Shown here: in pieces, positions 25,094 through 38,200 of the stretch | How positions within the stretch are numbered: the first letter of the stretch is position 1 | How the letters are laid out: the number at the start of each line of letters is the position of its first letter | Assembly: GCA_015680685.1 (NCBI GenBank) | Contig: MNCI01012629.1 | Coordinates: 395,941-459,940 of the forward strand | Direction: 5' to 3' | Length of the DNA stretch: 64,000 nt | Source: Gnetum montanum | Lineage: Eukaryota; Streptophyta; Gnetopsida; Gnetales; Gnetaceae | Notes under the pieces: generated by a model | Database searches by the model: none | What the model saw: the letters and a program-made list of their open reading frames with translations, nothing else | Told to the model about the DNA's origin: nothing | Translations under genes and position numbers: made by a program

Positions 25094-27015
25094 ATGGAAT
25101 CTTCTCAGATCAAAGAAGTATTGCCCATTTCTAACCTTAATGCCGAAATATTGACTCTTGTGATCGCAACTGAACCAATAGTTTTCGTTGGAGAGATGAA
25201 CCCTCAAGGGTCAACTCATCGGTCACTTAGGCTACAAGGCAAGGACCCTGCCTATACAATTCTGACCTCGAAATAATACAAATTCATCTACGTAAATATC
25301 CAAGCTAACCTACCCATTGATCGCATGGAAATGGAAGCAAAATGAAATTATGAACTCATCTATAAGGGTGGCCATAACTTTTCCCCTTCAGCATATGACG
25401 TGATTCCCCTCTATGAATCCCATCATGAACTCATATCCCAACTCCTCATGGCAAGGAATCAAACCCTGCGGCAGCCCACTGTAGAGCCTCAAAAAGGAGA
25501 CGAGGAAGATGATTTCACAACTGAATTCAAACATGGGGATTCGTATCATACTCTTAGTCCTCATACTTATGCGAACCCATTATTTCACCCTTTCATAAGA
25601 GAGACTATGCCTTTTCATGCATTTACAAGCAGTCAAGCACCTATTTCTCAACATGAAGCACCCACCCCCATTCTTGCTTTTCCTATGATCAACACCCAAT
25701 TCAATGCACCCATCCCTGTTATTGCTCCGGTCACCACGTTACCCCCTCTCTTACCCCCTCTCCTACAAGTACAACCCCAACAACTCTCCTCTCAAGCTAA
25801 TATAGGAGCAACCTTCCAACCCCAAATAATTGGGATGCCATTCGTGATACCTGCCTCTACATCTACTCATTACATACCACGAGTGCAAATCCAAGGAACA
25901 CCCTTCACTATTCAACTCAATAGGTTTAGGGTGTTTCCTCACAACTTGTAACTGAGCAGTGGCCCACACCTTTCATTCAACAACATCAACCTACTCACTA
26001 TAGCATACCACCCATTGCAATCCCATCCGTGAATGTCCCTCAAATACAACCATCAATAACCCAGTAGTCATCTTTCCCACAAATCACACAACAATCTAGT
26101 TATCACCACGTGCAGTCTAACAAACTAGCCAGTCTACCTAGTGCTCAAGAATGTGCAGACACTAGAAAAATGATGCAAGAATTAATCGATGAAGTAAAGC
26201 ACCTTAAAATCAAAAACACTGAAGAAGTTAAGGTGTTGGACTTCTATCAAGATGATCCAATTAGCTCTTCAGTGCCATCATTAACTTTACTGAAAGGAAT
26301 TTCATTGCCACAACTAACCAAGTATAACGGAGAAGGAGATCCAAATGCTCACCTAGTGACATTCCAATTAGAGTGTCTATTACTTCAAGCCTGGCCTCAT
26401 GAAATCCTATGTGTGTTCACCATGTCCTTAATTGGAAAAGCCTTAGACTAGTACCAAGCTCTACTGCGTAACTCCATATCCTCTCTAGAGGATTTGTTAC
26501 ATCAATTTGTTACCTGTTCTAAGTATAACCTGAAGCTTGAAGCCACACTAGATAGTCTAATCCAAATAAAATAAGCACCATTAGAGCTCATACAAAAATT
26601 CATCGAAAGATGGAGCATTGCCCTTAACGAACTTCACAAGCCTATCCTGGAAATTTATTTACTTACAATCATCAAGAGTGCAGTGAATGATTTCGTTATG
26701 TCAAAACTCTATTAACTGAACACTCGCACTTTGAGTCAGGCATTTGTCCAAATCAAAAACATAGAAGAGGAATCACAGACAAGTCATGACCCAGCTTACC
26801 TAACTTTCAAAAGCCAACATATGAAGAAAGATAAAGACAAGTCTAAAAAAATAGTCACAGCAGTGGCAGAGACATTTCAACCCAACAATGCAGGGTAGAA
26901 AGGGAAAAAAACCACCACCCCCACTAGTCACGAAAGAACCGCTCTTGCACCTACACCTAAACCCTCCTCTGTGCAAACTACTAATACAAGTCATACTCAT
27001 ACCTTCAAATGAAAA
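25094..27015 (+). pseudogene. gag: gag of element D
   Basis: The capsid precursor of a Tat-related element starts at ATG 25094 (MESSQIKEV). It shares with B and C an N-terminal RLQGKDP box and a HTLSPHTYANPLF box, then a proline-rich linker. The capsid-like core begins DFYQDDPIS (about 26240), followed by LTKYNGEGDPNAHLVTFQ and MSLIGKALD. The core ends in a lysine-rich tail (about 26820). It is broken by several stops, yet gag and the downstream finger/protease part are in the same frame here, separated only by a TGA at 27012. Confidence 0.8.
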
Positions 27016-28869
27016 GACCCTACCCAGTACACACCCTTATCCATGAAGCCTTCACAACTACTGGACCAACTTCTAAAGGCTAGGTAGATTCAACATAAAC
27101 AAATTTCTCCTGCAGCATCTCAAAAACATGACTGTTACTATGAGTTGGTTAAAAATCCAACATTGGCAACAATTAATGAACCCCTTGTTCCAAGAGGTTT
27201 TAGGTTAGATAGATTCTGTGAGTATCACCAACGATGTGGGCATGGAATCGACTACTGCTTCACCCTAAAACAAGACATACACCATATGATTGATAGAGGT
27301 GAGATAGCCTTTGATGAAGCCAACCCAGTAAGGCCTCAAAATCAATCTATGGGGGTCTACAAAGATCCTCTTAACACCAAAGAGTCACCCTATGTGATTA
27401 ACACCATCCATGTTGGCAATGAACAAGACATCCCATGAAGGCCTTTTGTGATTCATGTGCCTGCTGAAACCACATCTAAGCTAACACCTCCACAAGATCC
27501 TTTTGATACACACAGATCTCCTATGCTGCAAAAACCATTCTTGATCCAAGTATATCTTGCAGTTGCAATAGCAAATGTGCCATCACAAACTCGACCTGAT
27601 CCATTTGTAATCCGAGTGCTGAAACACCCTAATGTACAACCCCCAACAATTCCCCTACAACCCTCATGAGAATGCCTCGCTGATAGACTGACTAGGGAAT
27701 GTTTGGAAAAAGAACATCATGGTCATGAGTTAGGACAGCCAAAACCCACACCGCTGAATTCTATCCCTATGGTTCCAATTACTGATCAGCCCAGCATGAG
27801 TCATCAAGATAAGAACTCAGGAGTGTCTAGTATTCCAAACCTAACATCTATAGTTAATAATGCAAAAACTCTTCCACGAGAGTTGGGTCAAATGGATCAA
27901 GTCTCAACAAATAAAAACATCCCAAATAGCAAAGACTTGGCAAGTGCCCTGACCTAGGTTACAAAGGCCTTAAAACAAAAGAACACCTTTCTAAGCCTAT
28001 ATGACCTAGTAATGACCTCCCTGGTACATCGGGAAGCTCTAGTGCATATGTTGACTTCAATCCTTATTAGTGAAGACCTTCCTACAAATGAACCATCTAT
28101 TTACTCCGTATTATCTCCACATTAAGAATCGAGGTCCACATCTCTAGGATTTCATGCCAATGACATTAAACAAGATGAAAAAATGGGAGAGGTTACTACC
28201 GCCCCTATGTTTATAATGATACAAATTAATCAATTTAAGATACAGAGGGTGCATGTTGATGATGGAGTGGAAATAAATGTAATACCTTTTCTTGTCACTG
28301 AATGACTGGGCCTCATGGAACAAATACGGCCAATGACAACATCATTCTTGAAATCTTTTAGTGGTTCCAATGTCATGGTAAAAGGCATGGTTACCTTGGA
28401 TTTGATAGCAAGGGATTGATTCCCCACATCAGTTGAATCTGTAGTCGTGGATGAGATGTCGGGGTTTAATATGATTTTGGGATGGCCTTTGTTAGCTCAA
28501 CTAAAAGCTGTATCCTCACTGATCCATCAAGAAATTCACCTACCTTATGAGGGCGGTGAAATCATCATACACGGGGATGTAGCAACCTCACTTACTTCCT
28601 CACACATAGGAATGAACCAAGGGTCAGAGGCTGAACTCTCTGAACGTAAGCAAGACACCACTAGTAAAACCCTATACATTGGTCAATCTCCAACCTGTGA
28701 CCTTCCTAAAATAGAAGAAGCATCAGAAGATGCAGACATAGGAGCCATTTCCGCAGATGTCACTTGGTCAGAACTACCCTTTGACGTATCTAGAGAGGGG
28801 GATGGCGAGTACAAGATCATGCCTACACATCCCACCCTTCATAGCAAATTACAAAAATTAAAGAAATAA
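27016..28869 (+). pseudogene. Zinc finger, linker and protease region of element D
   Basis: This continues the gag frame. A CEYHQRCGHGIDYC finger (C-x2-H-x4-H-x4-C) at about 27217 is followed by LKQDIHHMI. A proline-rich linker then leads to a retropepsin-like segment: VHVDDG at about 28252-28266, then NVIPF, and FNMILGWPLL at about 28465. The frame closes with a TAA at 28867-28869. The protease motif here is Asp-Asp-Gly rather than Asp-Thr/Ser-Gly. Breaks occur at 27438, 27669, 27957 and about 28304. Confidence 0.75.
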
Positions 28870-29084
28870 ATCAAAAACTAAGATGAACCATCACGCGTCT
28901 GGAATGATGTTAAACTACCAAACATCCACAACGACGTTAAACTAGCCATGGTCAGAAATGACAGGTTCTTTTAAATTCACTGAAATAGCTATAGTCTCCT
29001 CCCTTTCTTGGACAAAGATGCAATAGTCCATCATGAATTTAAACTTATGAGCGTGGCTTGAAATGAACTTAAACTATAGCACAG
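28870..29084 (+). repeat. TTAAACTA motif cluster downstream of element D protease
   Basis: Units such as CAACGACGTTAAACTAGCC (about 28928) and a GATGTTAAACTACCA unit (about 28902) occur, with weaker copies to 29078. This is the same motif family as the arrays after pol. Element B is inserted at its end; the last five bases, CACAG, are the target duplication. Confidence 0.65.
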
Positions 29085-30684
29085 TGAAACACCGTAGAAA
29101 TTACGAATCGTCCTCAGGTGAAGATTCACGATTCAGGCGAAAGTTCGCGACAAAATTTCAGAAGACAGAAACAAGGCAAAGTAAGGCAAAGAGACGTGCA
29201 GCATCAAGTCTCCAAGTTCCTTACAGATTTTAATCTTACTGTGTTTTCTTCCTTTAGGCTACATTACGCAACATAGCGTAGTGTAGCTTAGCGTAACTCT
29301 ACTTAGCATAGCCTGATATCAAAAGGTAACTTACTTCGGTAGATTTGATGAGGCTTAAAGCCTAAGCAGCATAATATGCGACCTGTCACATATTCGGCTA
29401 AGTCTTTTGCTCAGGGCTGAGTTTACGCTCCATTACGTAGAGCAGCGTAACGAGCTTCAAGGAAGACAAAGTCAGAGTACAAGGAAACGCGGCAGATTGA
29501 TTTCTTTTCTTTGCAGATTAGTCGCTTTACGCTTATTACGCTATGCAGCGTAGACAAGCGTAATTTATTGTAAAGTTGACCATTGTTTATGCTCTATTAC
29601 GCTCTATGGCATAAATGAGCATAAAATAGCTGGAATCAACTACCTCCATGCTCTATTATGCTCTGCCACACAACACAGCATAAACGAGCGTAGTAAAGCC
29701 TTAAGCCAGTTAAAGCAGTACCAGATACGCACCTGCTATCCACACGCACCATATGCTGATGAGCGTGTTGTGCATAGTATGTGTAATCATGAAGCGGCTT
29801 TAGCGGAAGTGGTTGATAGCGTGCTTTGCCATTTTTTCCAAGAACGTGATGCGACACGACTTGTTTCAACATAAAGTTTGCCAAGTCAACCGTATTCTGA
29901 AAGTTCGGGGCACATGTCACCAAGGCCATGCCTTCTTCACGTACTATCGAACCTATAATTACTACAGTTGGCGAAGAAAAGAGGAGTAGCTTATCTTTTG
30001 AGGGCATCATCTTTTAGCAAAGACAATAGACATTTTGAGGATTGACAGCAAGAGTGATTAGTCCTTTGGCGAAAAATACAGTTCTCTCCATTGGCAATCA
30101 TTGGCAGTTTGAGCAGAAACTACCAAAAGCAAAGGGAGCAGATCAGAGATCGAGAGATCATCTGGTGCGGTTGGCAACATCTATTGATCAGACATAGTTG
30201 ATCAATAGACATTCAGGCTTGACCTTCCTTGCATCCCTTCCTTGGATCACGAGGTAGACCGAACTTCATTCTATACTTCTTGCTGAACAATTTTCTTGAT
30301 ATTTTGTGTATGCTCTGCAAAAAATAAGCAAAATTTTTCCATTGGTGTATACAATATACTCAGTTTCAGGGTTAAAGCATAGATCTGGGAATTGTGCATT
30401 TTTCTTAATCTGATCCTTCTTGTCGTATTGACGTTATTATTATTGCAATTTATCAACATCGTTTTCTACTCCATTTGAGATTCGTTGAATCAAATTTTCC
30501 CATGGAATATTTATAATATTCATCGATTTACTGGTTGAGTAAGTCCCTGTCTGATCGACAAGACCATTCAAGGCACTGCGGATTCATTTTCTCCAGCACA
30601 GCCCTCGCACGGATCCGTGGTTAAGACTGTGTACACGGATTTTTGTTTGGTATTTTCCAGCTATCGATATTTTCCGTCGTTACA
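29085..30684 (+). repeat. 5' LTR of element B
   Basis: This 1600 bp LTR pairs with 45077-46675. The TATA position is degraded (TATAATTA, 29954-29961). Clusters of TTACGC/GCGTAA words occur around 29270-29700. Confidence 0.92.
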
Positions 30685-30690
30685 GTTTTC

Positions 30691-30708
30691 TGGTGCTAGA
30701 AGGAGGGC
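30691..30708 (+). other. Primer binding site of element B
   Basis: TGGTGCTAGAAGGAGGGC lies six bases after the LTR, and is identical in C and D. Confidence 0.7.
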
Positions 30709-30938
30709 CTAGGCTCCAATTCGTATTTTTACGAGTAGCCCTGTAAGCGATCTGTACCCATGTCTCTAAAAAATGTAAGGGTAATACCTCTAGGGAAGTT
30801 TACGAAAAATCGTGTGGTGTAGATCGGTCACAGTAACGATTCCTTTGGAATCCTACAAGGTAAAAAGCCTAATCGTGATCTTCTTTGTCTGTCACCTTTT
30901 TAGATCCAGTCGCTTATTTTCATTAATCTATCTAACCA
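30709..30938 (+). other. Untranslated leader of element B with conserved hairpin
   Basis: This leader is very similar to 51127-51355 of element C. It contains GATTCCTTTGGAATC (30838-30852), a perfect 6 bp stem with a 3-base loop. A packaging or dimerisation role is only a possibility. Confidence 0.5.
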
Positions 30939-32946
30939 ATGGATTCTACATACGCAACCACAGCCTCCATGACCACAATTAACTTGGGTGCCACATCCGT
31001 GAATCCCATCGCTACCACCAGACCAGCTTCTGGTGCCATAGGACCTTAGGGACTGTCACGCCGTTCATTGAGATTACAGGGCAAAGATCCTATATTCACC
31101 ATCATGACTCCTGAGGAATATAATTTTATTTGTGTCAAGATCCAGGAAAAGTTTGCTCTTAGCTGAGTCGAGATCGAAGCGAAACGAAATTTTGAGCTGG
31201 TCCACAAAGGGGGTCAAGATTTCACCCCTACGGCTTACGACATTATTCCCTAGCTGAACATCATCATAAACTCCTGACCCAACTGGTTATGGCTAGGAGT
31301 TAGGCTACATGATCCATGCTAGAACCTCAGAATGGGGAGGAAGAGGAAGACGAATTTGCAGCCCAGTCTGAACACGTGGATTCATACCATACTCTTAGCC
31401 CCCATACATACATAAATCCCCTGTTTCCTCTCAATGGAGAAGCAGCCCACCTTAATCTAGCCATGACCACTCAAACCCACATTCCTGTCATTCCATGGGC
31501 CACTACGCAATAATCTGTCTTACAAGTGCAAATACCATCCCAAAATAACGTGGGGGGGGGGGCTCATCGCCACATGTAATTAGCATCCCGTTGGTGGTAC
31601 CTGCGTCCACCGCACCCTATTACATCCCCCAAGTGCAACCTCATGCTATGCCTACAACCCGCTTGGTGCAAAATCTGGTGCAAACCTTATCGTTGCCGCC
31701 CCCTTCAAGGAAACAGATCACAACCACTGTTCAGCCGCAGTAATCTGTTCAACAGCCTACGGCTGATTAGTGGATCCTACCTATTTCACATAATCAATCT
31801 GCGTTATATGGTGCGAAACCCTTAGCCACACCTACCATGCATGTCCCACAAATAAACCCACAATATCCTTATAACTTCTATCCTACACACTCAGCAACAA
31901 CCAATCCCTCTGCTCAACCCAATAGGTGGTGGCTTCCACAAGCTGCTCCGTCTGCGGGGATAGCCACCGTAGCACCGCCCATCAACCAAACCATCGCGCA
32001 ATTCCCATTTCCTGGCACAGCTCTTCCTGTCCAACCCCTGACTCCTCCTACGTAGGCTTCTTCATCACCAAGTCTGAATCAAGCCTTTTTACTTATTTAG
32101 ACACTCACTGAGAAAGTCAAACGCCTTAAAGTTGCTGGCTCTGATACCATACAAATTATGGATTTCTATCAGGATGATCCCATCAGTCCAGTAGTTCCTA
32201 TGTTGTCATTGCCCCCGGGGATGTCCTTACCCCATTTTACTAAATATAATGGGGAAGGAGATCCCAATGCTCACCTAGTTACCTTCAAGTCTGAATCCTT
32301 ATTATTGCAACAGTGTCCTCATACAATTATCCATGTCTTTGCAATGGCTCTGGTAAGGAAAGCTTTGGACTGGTATCGAGCACTTCCTCGCTCTTCCATC
32401 TCAACCTTGGAAGAGCTCCTAACATAATTCGTGACTCGCTTTAAGTACAATTTAAAGCCAGAAGTCATGCTAGACCAACTTATGGGAGTGAAGCAAGACC
32501 CACTTGAACCAGTCCAGAGGTTTATACAGTGATGGAGCGCTACTTTGAATGAAATCTGTGAGCCTATCACGGAAGCCCATTTGCTGGCTATCTTCAAAGG
32601 AGCAGTCAATGACTTCATCAAGTCTAAGCTATATTATCTTGCCCTTATCTCTTTGAGTTAGGCTTTTGCCCAAACTAAGAGCATCCAGGATGCTGCAGAG
32701 GCTAGCAAAGACCTGGCGTATGTAGCCTATAAAAATGCCAATAATAAGGGTAAGGACAAGGGTAAAGCAACAACAATGATGGTAGCTGCGCTGGCTGAAG
32801 GCGCTAAAAACAAGAACAAGAAGGCACCTGCGGTGTCCCCTAAGACCATGGCTAGTGTAAGAAGCACCGGCCAAGACACACCTGCCCCTAAAAATCCCCC
32901 TAGCCAAAGCCAAAATTTGAGCATAAAGATCACTCAAAGTATATAG
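30939..32946 (+). pseudogene. gag: gag of element B
   Basis: Gag starts at ATG 30939 (MDSTYATT). It has the LRLQGKDP box, the HTLSPHTYINPLF box (about 31383), a Pro/Gln-rich linker and a capsid-like core beginning MDFYQDDPIS (32158), with HFTKYNGEGDPNAHLVTF and KALDWYRALP. The tail is lysine-rich (about 32740-32830). Stops include those near 31056, 31512, 32425 and 32532. An 11-G run at 31552-31562, where C has five Gs, shifts the frame. Compared with D, an extra base near 32900 also separates gag from the next domain. Confidence 0.82.
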
Positions 32947-32972
32947 CCCTGCCTATAAAACATTCAAAACTG

Positions 32973-34794
32973 TTGAAAGAACTATTAGGGGTAGGATACA
33001 TTCAGACTAAGAAGGTATCCGAAGAAGCTCTCCAGCATCACAGGCGTCATTGTGAATTGCTGAAGAATCCTTCTTTAGCCCTACCCAACGAACCACCAGT
33101 TCCGAGGTCTTTTAGGCTAGACCATTTCTGTGACTACCATCAACTGTGTGGTCACGAAACCGATTACTACTGGGCATTGAAGGACGAAATTCAACACATG
33201 ATTGACGATGGTTCTCTGAAACTCGATGGCAGTAGTCCAATGCGTCCTGAAAACCAGGCGTTGCATGTGTATAAGGACCCGTTAAACTCAAATAACACAC
33301 CGTACATAATCAGCGTGGTGAGTACGAATGGTGAAGGGAAGGTACCGCCTAAACAGCCCTTTATTTTATGCATACCTACTACTTCACCCCAGGGGGAAAT
33401 CTTTTCATCGACAGCTAGTGACGTCCCGCGGCCACCCTTTGTTATCTGGGCATCCTCTCCAGCTTTTAACTCAGCCTCATGCTAACAGTAAAGCCATGGC
33501 CATGTCCGTGCCTACCCCTAAGGCACCATTTATCCTTAGGATACCAAAACCACCGGCTGCTCCTCTTATGTAGGGGCAAGCTTCTAACCACCACCATCAA
33601 TTGCCACCAAATAAAAAATGGGAAGGAGACGCGTCAGTCAATGCTGCTAAAACCCATACTATGCTAGGCTTCGCTAAGCCCAGGCCCTTGGCCTTTGTTC
33701 CTGCGCCTGTGCCTTCTGGGCAAGACAAAGGTACAGAAACACAGCCACCTCCCCTTGGCAGGAAGAAACATAACCCTCTGATTGATGCTATTTCACCTCG
33801 GGAGATTCATCTCTTAGGGCGAATGGAAGAAGATAGAGGGGATAAGCCACCCAGCCGAGAACGGGACCTCCTCGACACATTTACGCAGGTCAAGCAGGCT
33901 CTGAAATAGAAGAACATAATGTTGAGCCTCTATGACCTGGTTATGATGTCCCAAAAACACCGTGAGGCTATGGTTCGTATGCTGACATCCATACCAGTGG
34001 ATGAAGGCTTACCAGCAGAAGAGGAAGCAATACATGCTGTCATGCTTCCTCCCACCATTGAGCAACCTAAACCAACCTCGTTGACCTTTCACGATGAATC
34101 CATCAAGGATGATCCCGAGAAAGGTCGAGTAATGATAGAGCCCATGTTTGTCACCATCCGAGTTGGTCAATATCGAATTCGGAGGGTACACGTTGATGAT
34201 GGCACGACTGCGAATGTCATCCCTTATCCTATAGTGGATAAGTTGGGCCTGGTCGACCAAATCAATCCTACAATGACATCGTGCCTAAAGTCATTCAACG
34301 GAGCATGGGTGTAAGTCAAGGGGACGGTGCGTATCGAATTTGTGGTAGGGGATCAATTCCCAATAGACACCACATTTCTCGTTGTCGAGGAGATGCCCGG
34401 TTTCAACCTGATCTTGGGGAGGTCCTGGCTAGCCCAACTGAGGGTAGTTTCATCACCAATACATCAAGAGATACATCTCCCTTACGCAGGGGGAGAAGTA
34501 ATGATACATGGTGATGAAATAACTCCTAGGACTGTCAACAACATAAAGGAGGAACAGTGTTCGGAGATCGAGATTCCTGAAGATCAAAGTCATGTCTAAA
34601 ATCCCAAACAAACCGAAACGAATGATGACAGCCTAGCCTGGGATGACCTACCATTTCAGGAAGATGGTATTGAGGAGTCAGATCACAAATCTCCCCACCC
34701 TTATGCATCACTGAACGTAAAGACCATCAAGAAACAATTGCGAATTAGCGATCGATCTGAGTGGCATTTACGTGCATCATTACACTTCCACTAG
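32973..34794 (+). pseudogene. Zinc finger, linker and protease region of element B
   Basis: The finger near 33125 keeps C, H and H but has lost its last Cys (C-x2-H-x4-H-x4-Y). It is followed by LKDEIQHMI. A Pro-rich linker ends in a segment with GRMEEDRGDK and LLDTFTQVKQALK (33820-33909). The retropepsin-like core follows with VHVDDG (about 34189-34203) and FNLILGRSWLAQLR (about 34402). The last in-frame stop is TAG 34792-34794. C has a TGA 15 codons earlier (its 55143-55145), where B has CGA. Inner stops lie at 33484, 33571, 33907 and 34313. Confidence 0.8.
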
Positions 34795-34974
34795 TTTTCT
34801 GCTTACGCTTATTGAATTCGATTGACAGTTTTCTGTGTACATGTATTTACGCTTTTTGTCTATTACACTATTTACATTCCTTATTTTTACGCCATTTATG
34901 CTCTTTGATTTCTATTAGTCACATTGGTTCAATTATGCAGATATGTACATTTTTATCAATTATACTTCCAGACT

Positions 34975-35110
34975 TACGTAGATGGCCCGCAACGGCCTGA
35001 TATGGCCTTAAACTAGCGAAGGCCCACAATGGCCTAAAACTAGCTAATCTGTTTGTATCTTACGCAAACACTACGTGAAGGTCCATGATGGCCTTAAACT
35101 AGCAATTCCA
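34975..35110 (+). repeat. TTAAACTA motif cluster 3' of antisense gene, element B
   Basis: Three units of the form GGCCTAAAACTAGC or GGCCTTAAACTAGC lie just beyond the 3' end of the antisense gene. They are relatives of the CGACGTAAAACTGGCA array after pol. Element C has the same cluster at 55340-55455. Confidence 0.6.
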
Positions 35111-35293
35111 TTCTATAGTAACACAACCTATTCAAAGTCTTTAACAACTCTGCTTCCGCTTTGCATAAATCAAGACATAAAACTAAAAAAGTAAATAAAA
35201 TTTAAAATCATACTAAAAATCTTATAATTAATCCTGCCAACATTCATATGGCCATTTTTCAATGTCATCAATAAAATCATGCGTAAATCACAA

Positions 35294-38200
35294 TTACGCA
35301 TCCCCCCTGGTACCACTGTCACCCGTATCCCTTAGGTTAGCTTCTAAGCCTAACAAATCGTCCTCAAGCAGGCCGTCTCTTTTAGATGGTATTCCTTCAT
35401 GAGGAATGCCATCTTCAAGGAGTCCTTGCACTAATACTGGCTCCACAGGAGGATGTTCTATGTCATTACGCTCTTCTTCCTGTACTTGCTCCTCATCTTG
35501 CTCGCCTTCTTCTTCCACTCCTTGCATCTATATACAATAAATACATAAGCAAAAACCACGATAGGGTAAACCGAAAAATCTAAATTTAATAATACTTAAA
35601 CTTACTCGCGATGGTCCTGTGTCCACAGCAAAGGGGAGCTGATCTAAACCAACCCATAGGCACTGCATAATTTCATCTTCAGTTAATTCAGATCAAACTC
35701 CATTCCCCAGATCAGTTCCAGCCTTCACCTTCCCCTTCTCCACACTAGTCCATCGGGGCGGTTCAGGGAAGAAAGTAGGGACTGTAGTCTCACCCCTAGG
35801 AAGAGCAATCTCTCTTTCCGGGGATGCGCTTACTATCACCTGCTCCTGGAACTTCTCGAAGGCTTTGGATGTGCCAATGACGTCAAGGAATACCCGCAAG
35901 GATTGAGCTTCGATGGTAGAATCTCGATAGTGCTGATGATAAGCGAGACTTTCTCGCTTATACAGATGCTTATGATCTTTTTCTTTCTACCCCTACTCTT
36001 GTACACTTGCGTAAAGATCCTTCCAGTCTTGGTTTTTCTGGGGCAACAGCTCTATTTGCATCCTCTGCTCCACCAATTCCCTACTGGTTTGTATGCTGTT
36101 CCTGACCACGGTCCAATAGCGAGCGTAATCAATAACAGCTATACACCAGTCCTGTTCATCTGTTTTCTATGCCTGCAGGAATTCACATCGTGACTTTAAG
36201 TCTCCGACGTCTTTGGCCAGAGACACCTTTTCCTTCTCTGACCTCTGCAGCCTCTTCTAGAGGTCTTTATTGACATTCCGACTCTCCCACAAGGAGCGAG
36301 TTGATTGTAATACATATTTACGTATTTTCTCATAAATGTTGCATGCCACGACCACCCCTTCTGATGAAGGCTCCACTATGTCCAAGTCAATGGGCTCCGT
36401 AGGGTCCCATCGAAGGCGAGCTCCTAATAACAAACATTATCAAACGTAAATAAAACGTTACAACTTTATAATAAAATTAGCCTACTATAGCTATAACATA
36501 CCAGCCCTAGGATTGATGTGCTCGAGGCGCTCGATCATATCATTGACAATGCCTTTCATAAAGGCAAACTTGTCAGGAAATTCTCGCCACGCTCTACTTA
36601 CAGCGGCGGACGTAGATGCATCTTGTTCATCTGTAGTGTAATTAAGTTAAAATCTCTAGTTATTAACAAAATTTCTTAAAAATTCTAATACACTTATTAC
36701 CTCTACCTATTACAGTGGGAGGTACGTCAACATTTTCTACCTCTTCTCTCTCTTCATGCACAAGGACCTGTGCGTCGCTTATTCTAACAGTTGGAGCCTC
36801 CTCTTCCAGAACTAGGGCCCTTTCTCCATGCCGTAATACCACTGCCCCTGTTTCAGGGATCAACTGCTCCGTAGGTCTTACTGTTCATGTCACATAACAC
36901 ATTTAAACAATTCAGAATATTCCTGAATAAAGCTACATAATACAGTAATTGCCATAATCTCCACTATGTCTTTGTACTTACCAGGCAGAGGTTTACTCCG
37001 CTGAACCCTGACTTGCACTGTTCTGCTTGTGCCACTTGCTGGTTCCATAGTGGCCTCGGTTAGGCGAGGCCTTTTACGTTGAATCAAGGTTTCTACAATC
37101 TCTGTAGCCAAGTGCTTTCCCCGTGGCGCATCACCGGTGTAAGTGAGAACCACCCCACCTACACTGTCAGGGCCCCGCACCCGAGGCACCACCAAATCCC
37201 TTGTCGTTATAGACTGAGACTCCCCAATTTCCTCCGGAGGATCCTATCCTCGGGTAGTGTCGAAAATATGGAAAATCCAAGGTTTGGATAGCTGGTCTCG
37301 GTCTTGTTGCACCTAGACCCCATTCCTCTGGACAACCAAAAATTTGGCAAAACGTTGGAGGCAAGCTATGAAGAAGGCGAAGTGCACACTGAAACGAGAC
37401 TCAAGCTTCTAGCGGAGCCTGATCATTTCAGTGCGTAACCCCTCTACGAAATAGCTTGCCCAGTCGAACTGGGTTCCTTCCTCCATAACCTCCCGCATGA
37501 TATGGGCTTGTTTTATGGTAAAGAACCTCCCCTGCAAGAGTGTTTTGGGGAAAGCCCAGGCTCGGAAGAGAGGATAGATAGTCTTGGCAATCTCCAGTTC
37601 AATCTTTTCACAAGGGATCCCCTTGGTCTCCTTCTTGGTCACTAGCCACTCCTCCAGCTCTTCCTGACATTTGAGGCTCCTCCTCGCTTTTTCCTCTATG
37701 GGAAGATCGTCAAAGGGAACGCCGAAGAGGTCAACAAACAGTTGAGCGTCAATATCAAAGTTCACATGCACGTGATGCACGCGCGTGCAAAAATGCTCAG
37801 TCCTCTTGCTGAAGGAGTTAACTAGGGTTAACATTTCAGTCGTGGGGACATTAGGGGTTATGGCTAGAAATAAATGCATTGGCCTCGCTTCCCGCACTTT
37901 GGTGACCAACGCAACTGGGGCCGCCGTGTGGCCGAGCCAACGTTGTGCCTCAATGTCACCATAGCAGAAAATGAGAGTATTCGCCTTGCGGCCAGAAATT
38001 GTAATAGTAATCTCCCGGGATTCCCTGACTGAACAACGCAAGACACATGTCAAAGTGGAAAAAAAATTATTATGCAACATTTCAAAAACAAAACAAAAAC
38101 AATATAATATACTATAATATCTTGTAACTAACAATAGCAACAAAACCTTACCAGGGCCAAATGGCAAAGGAAATGGAGGAAGTTTCCTCTGCACGTCCAC

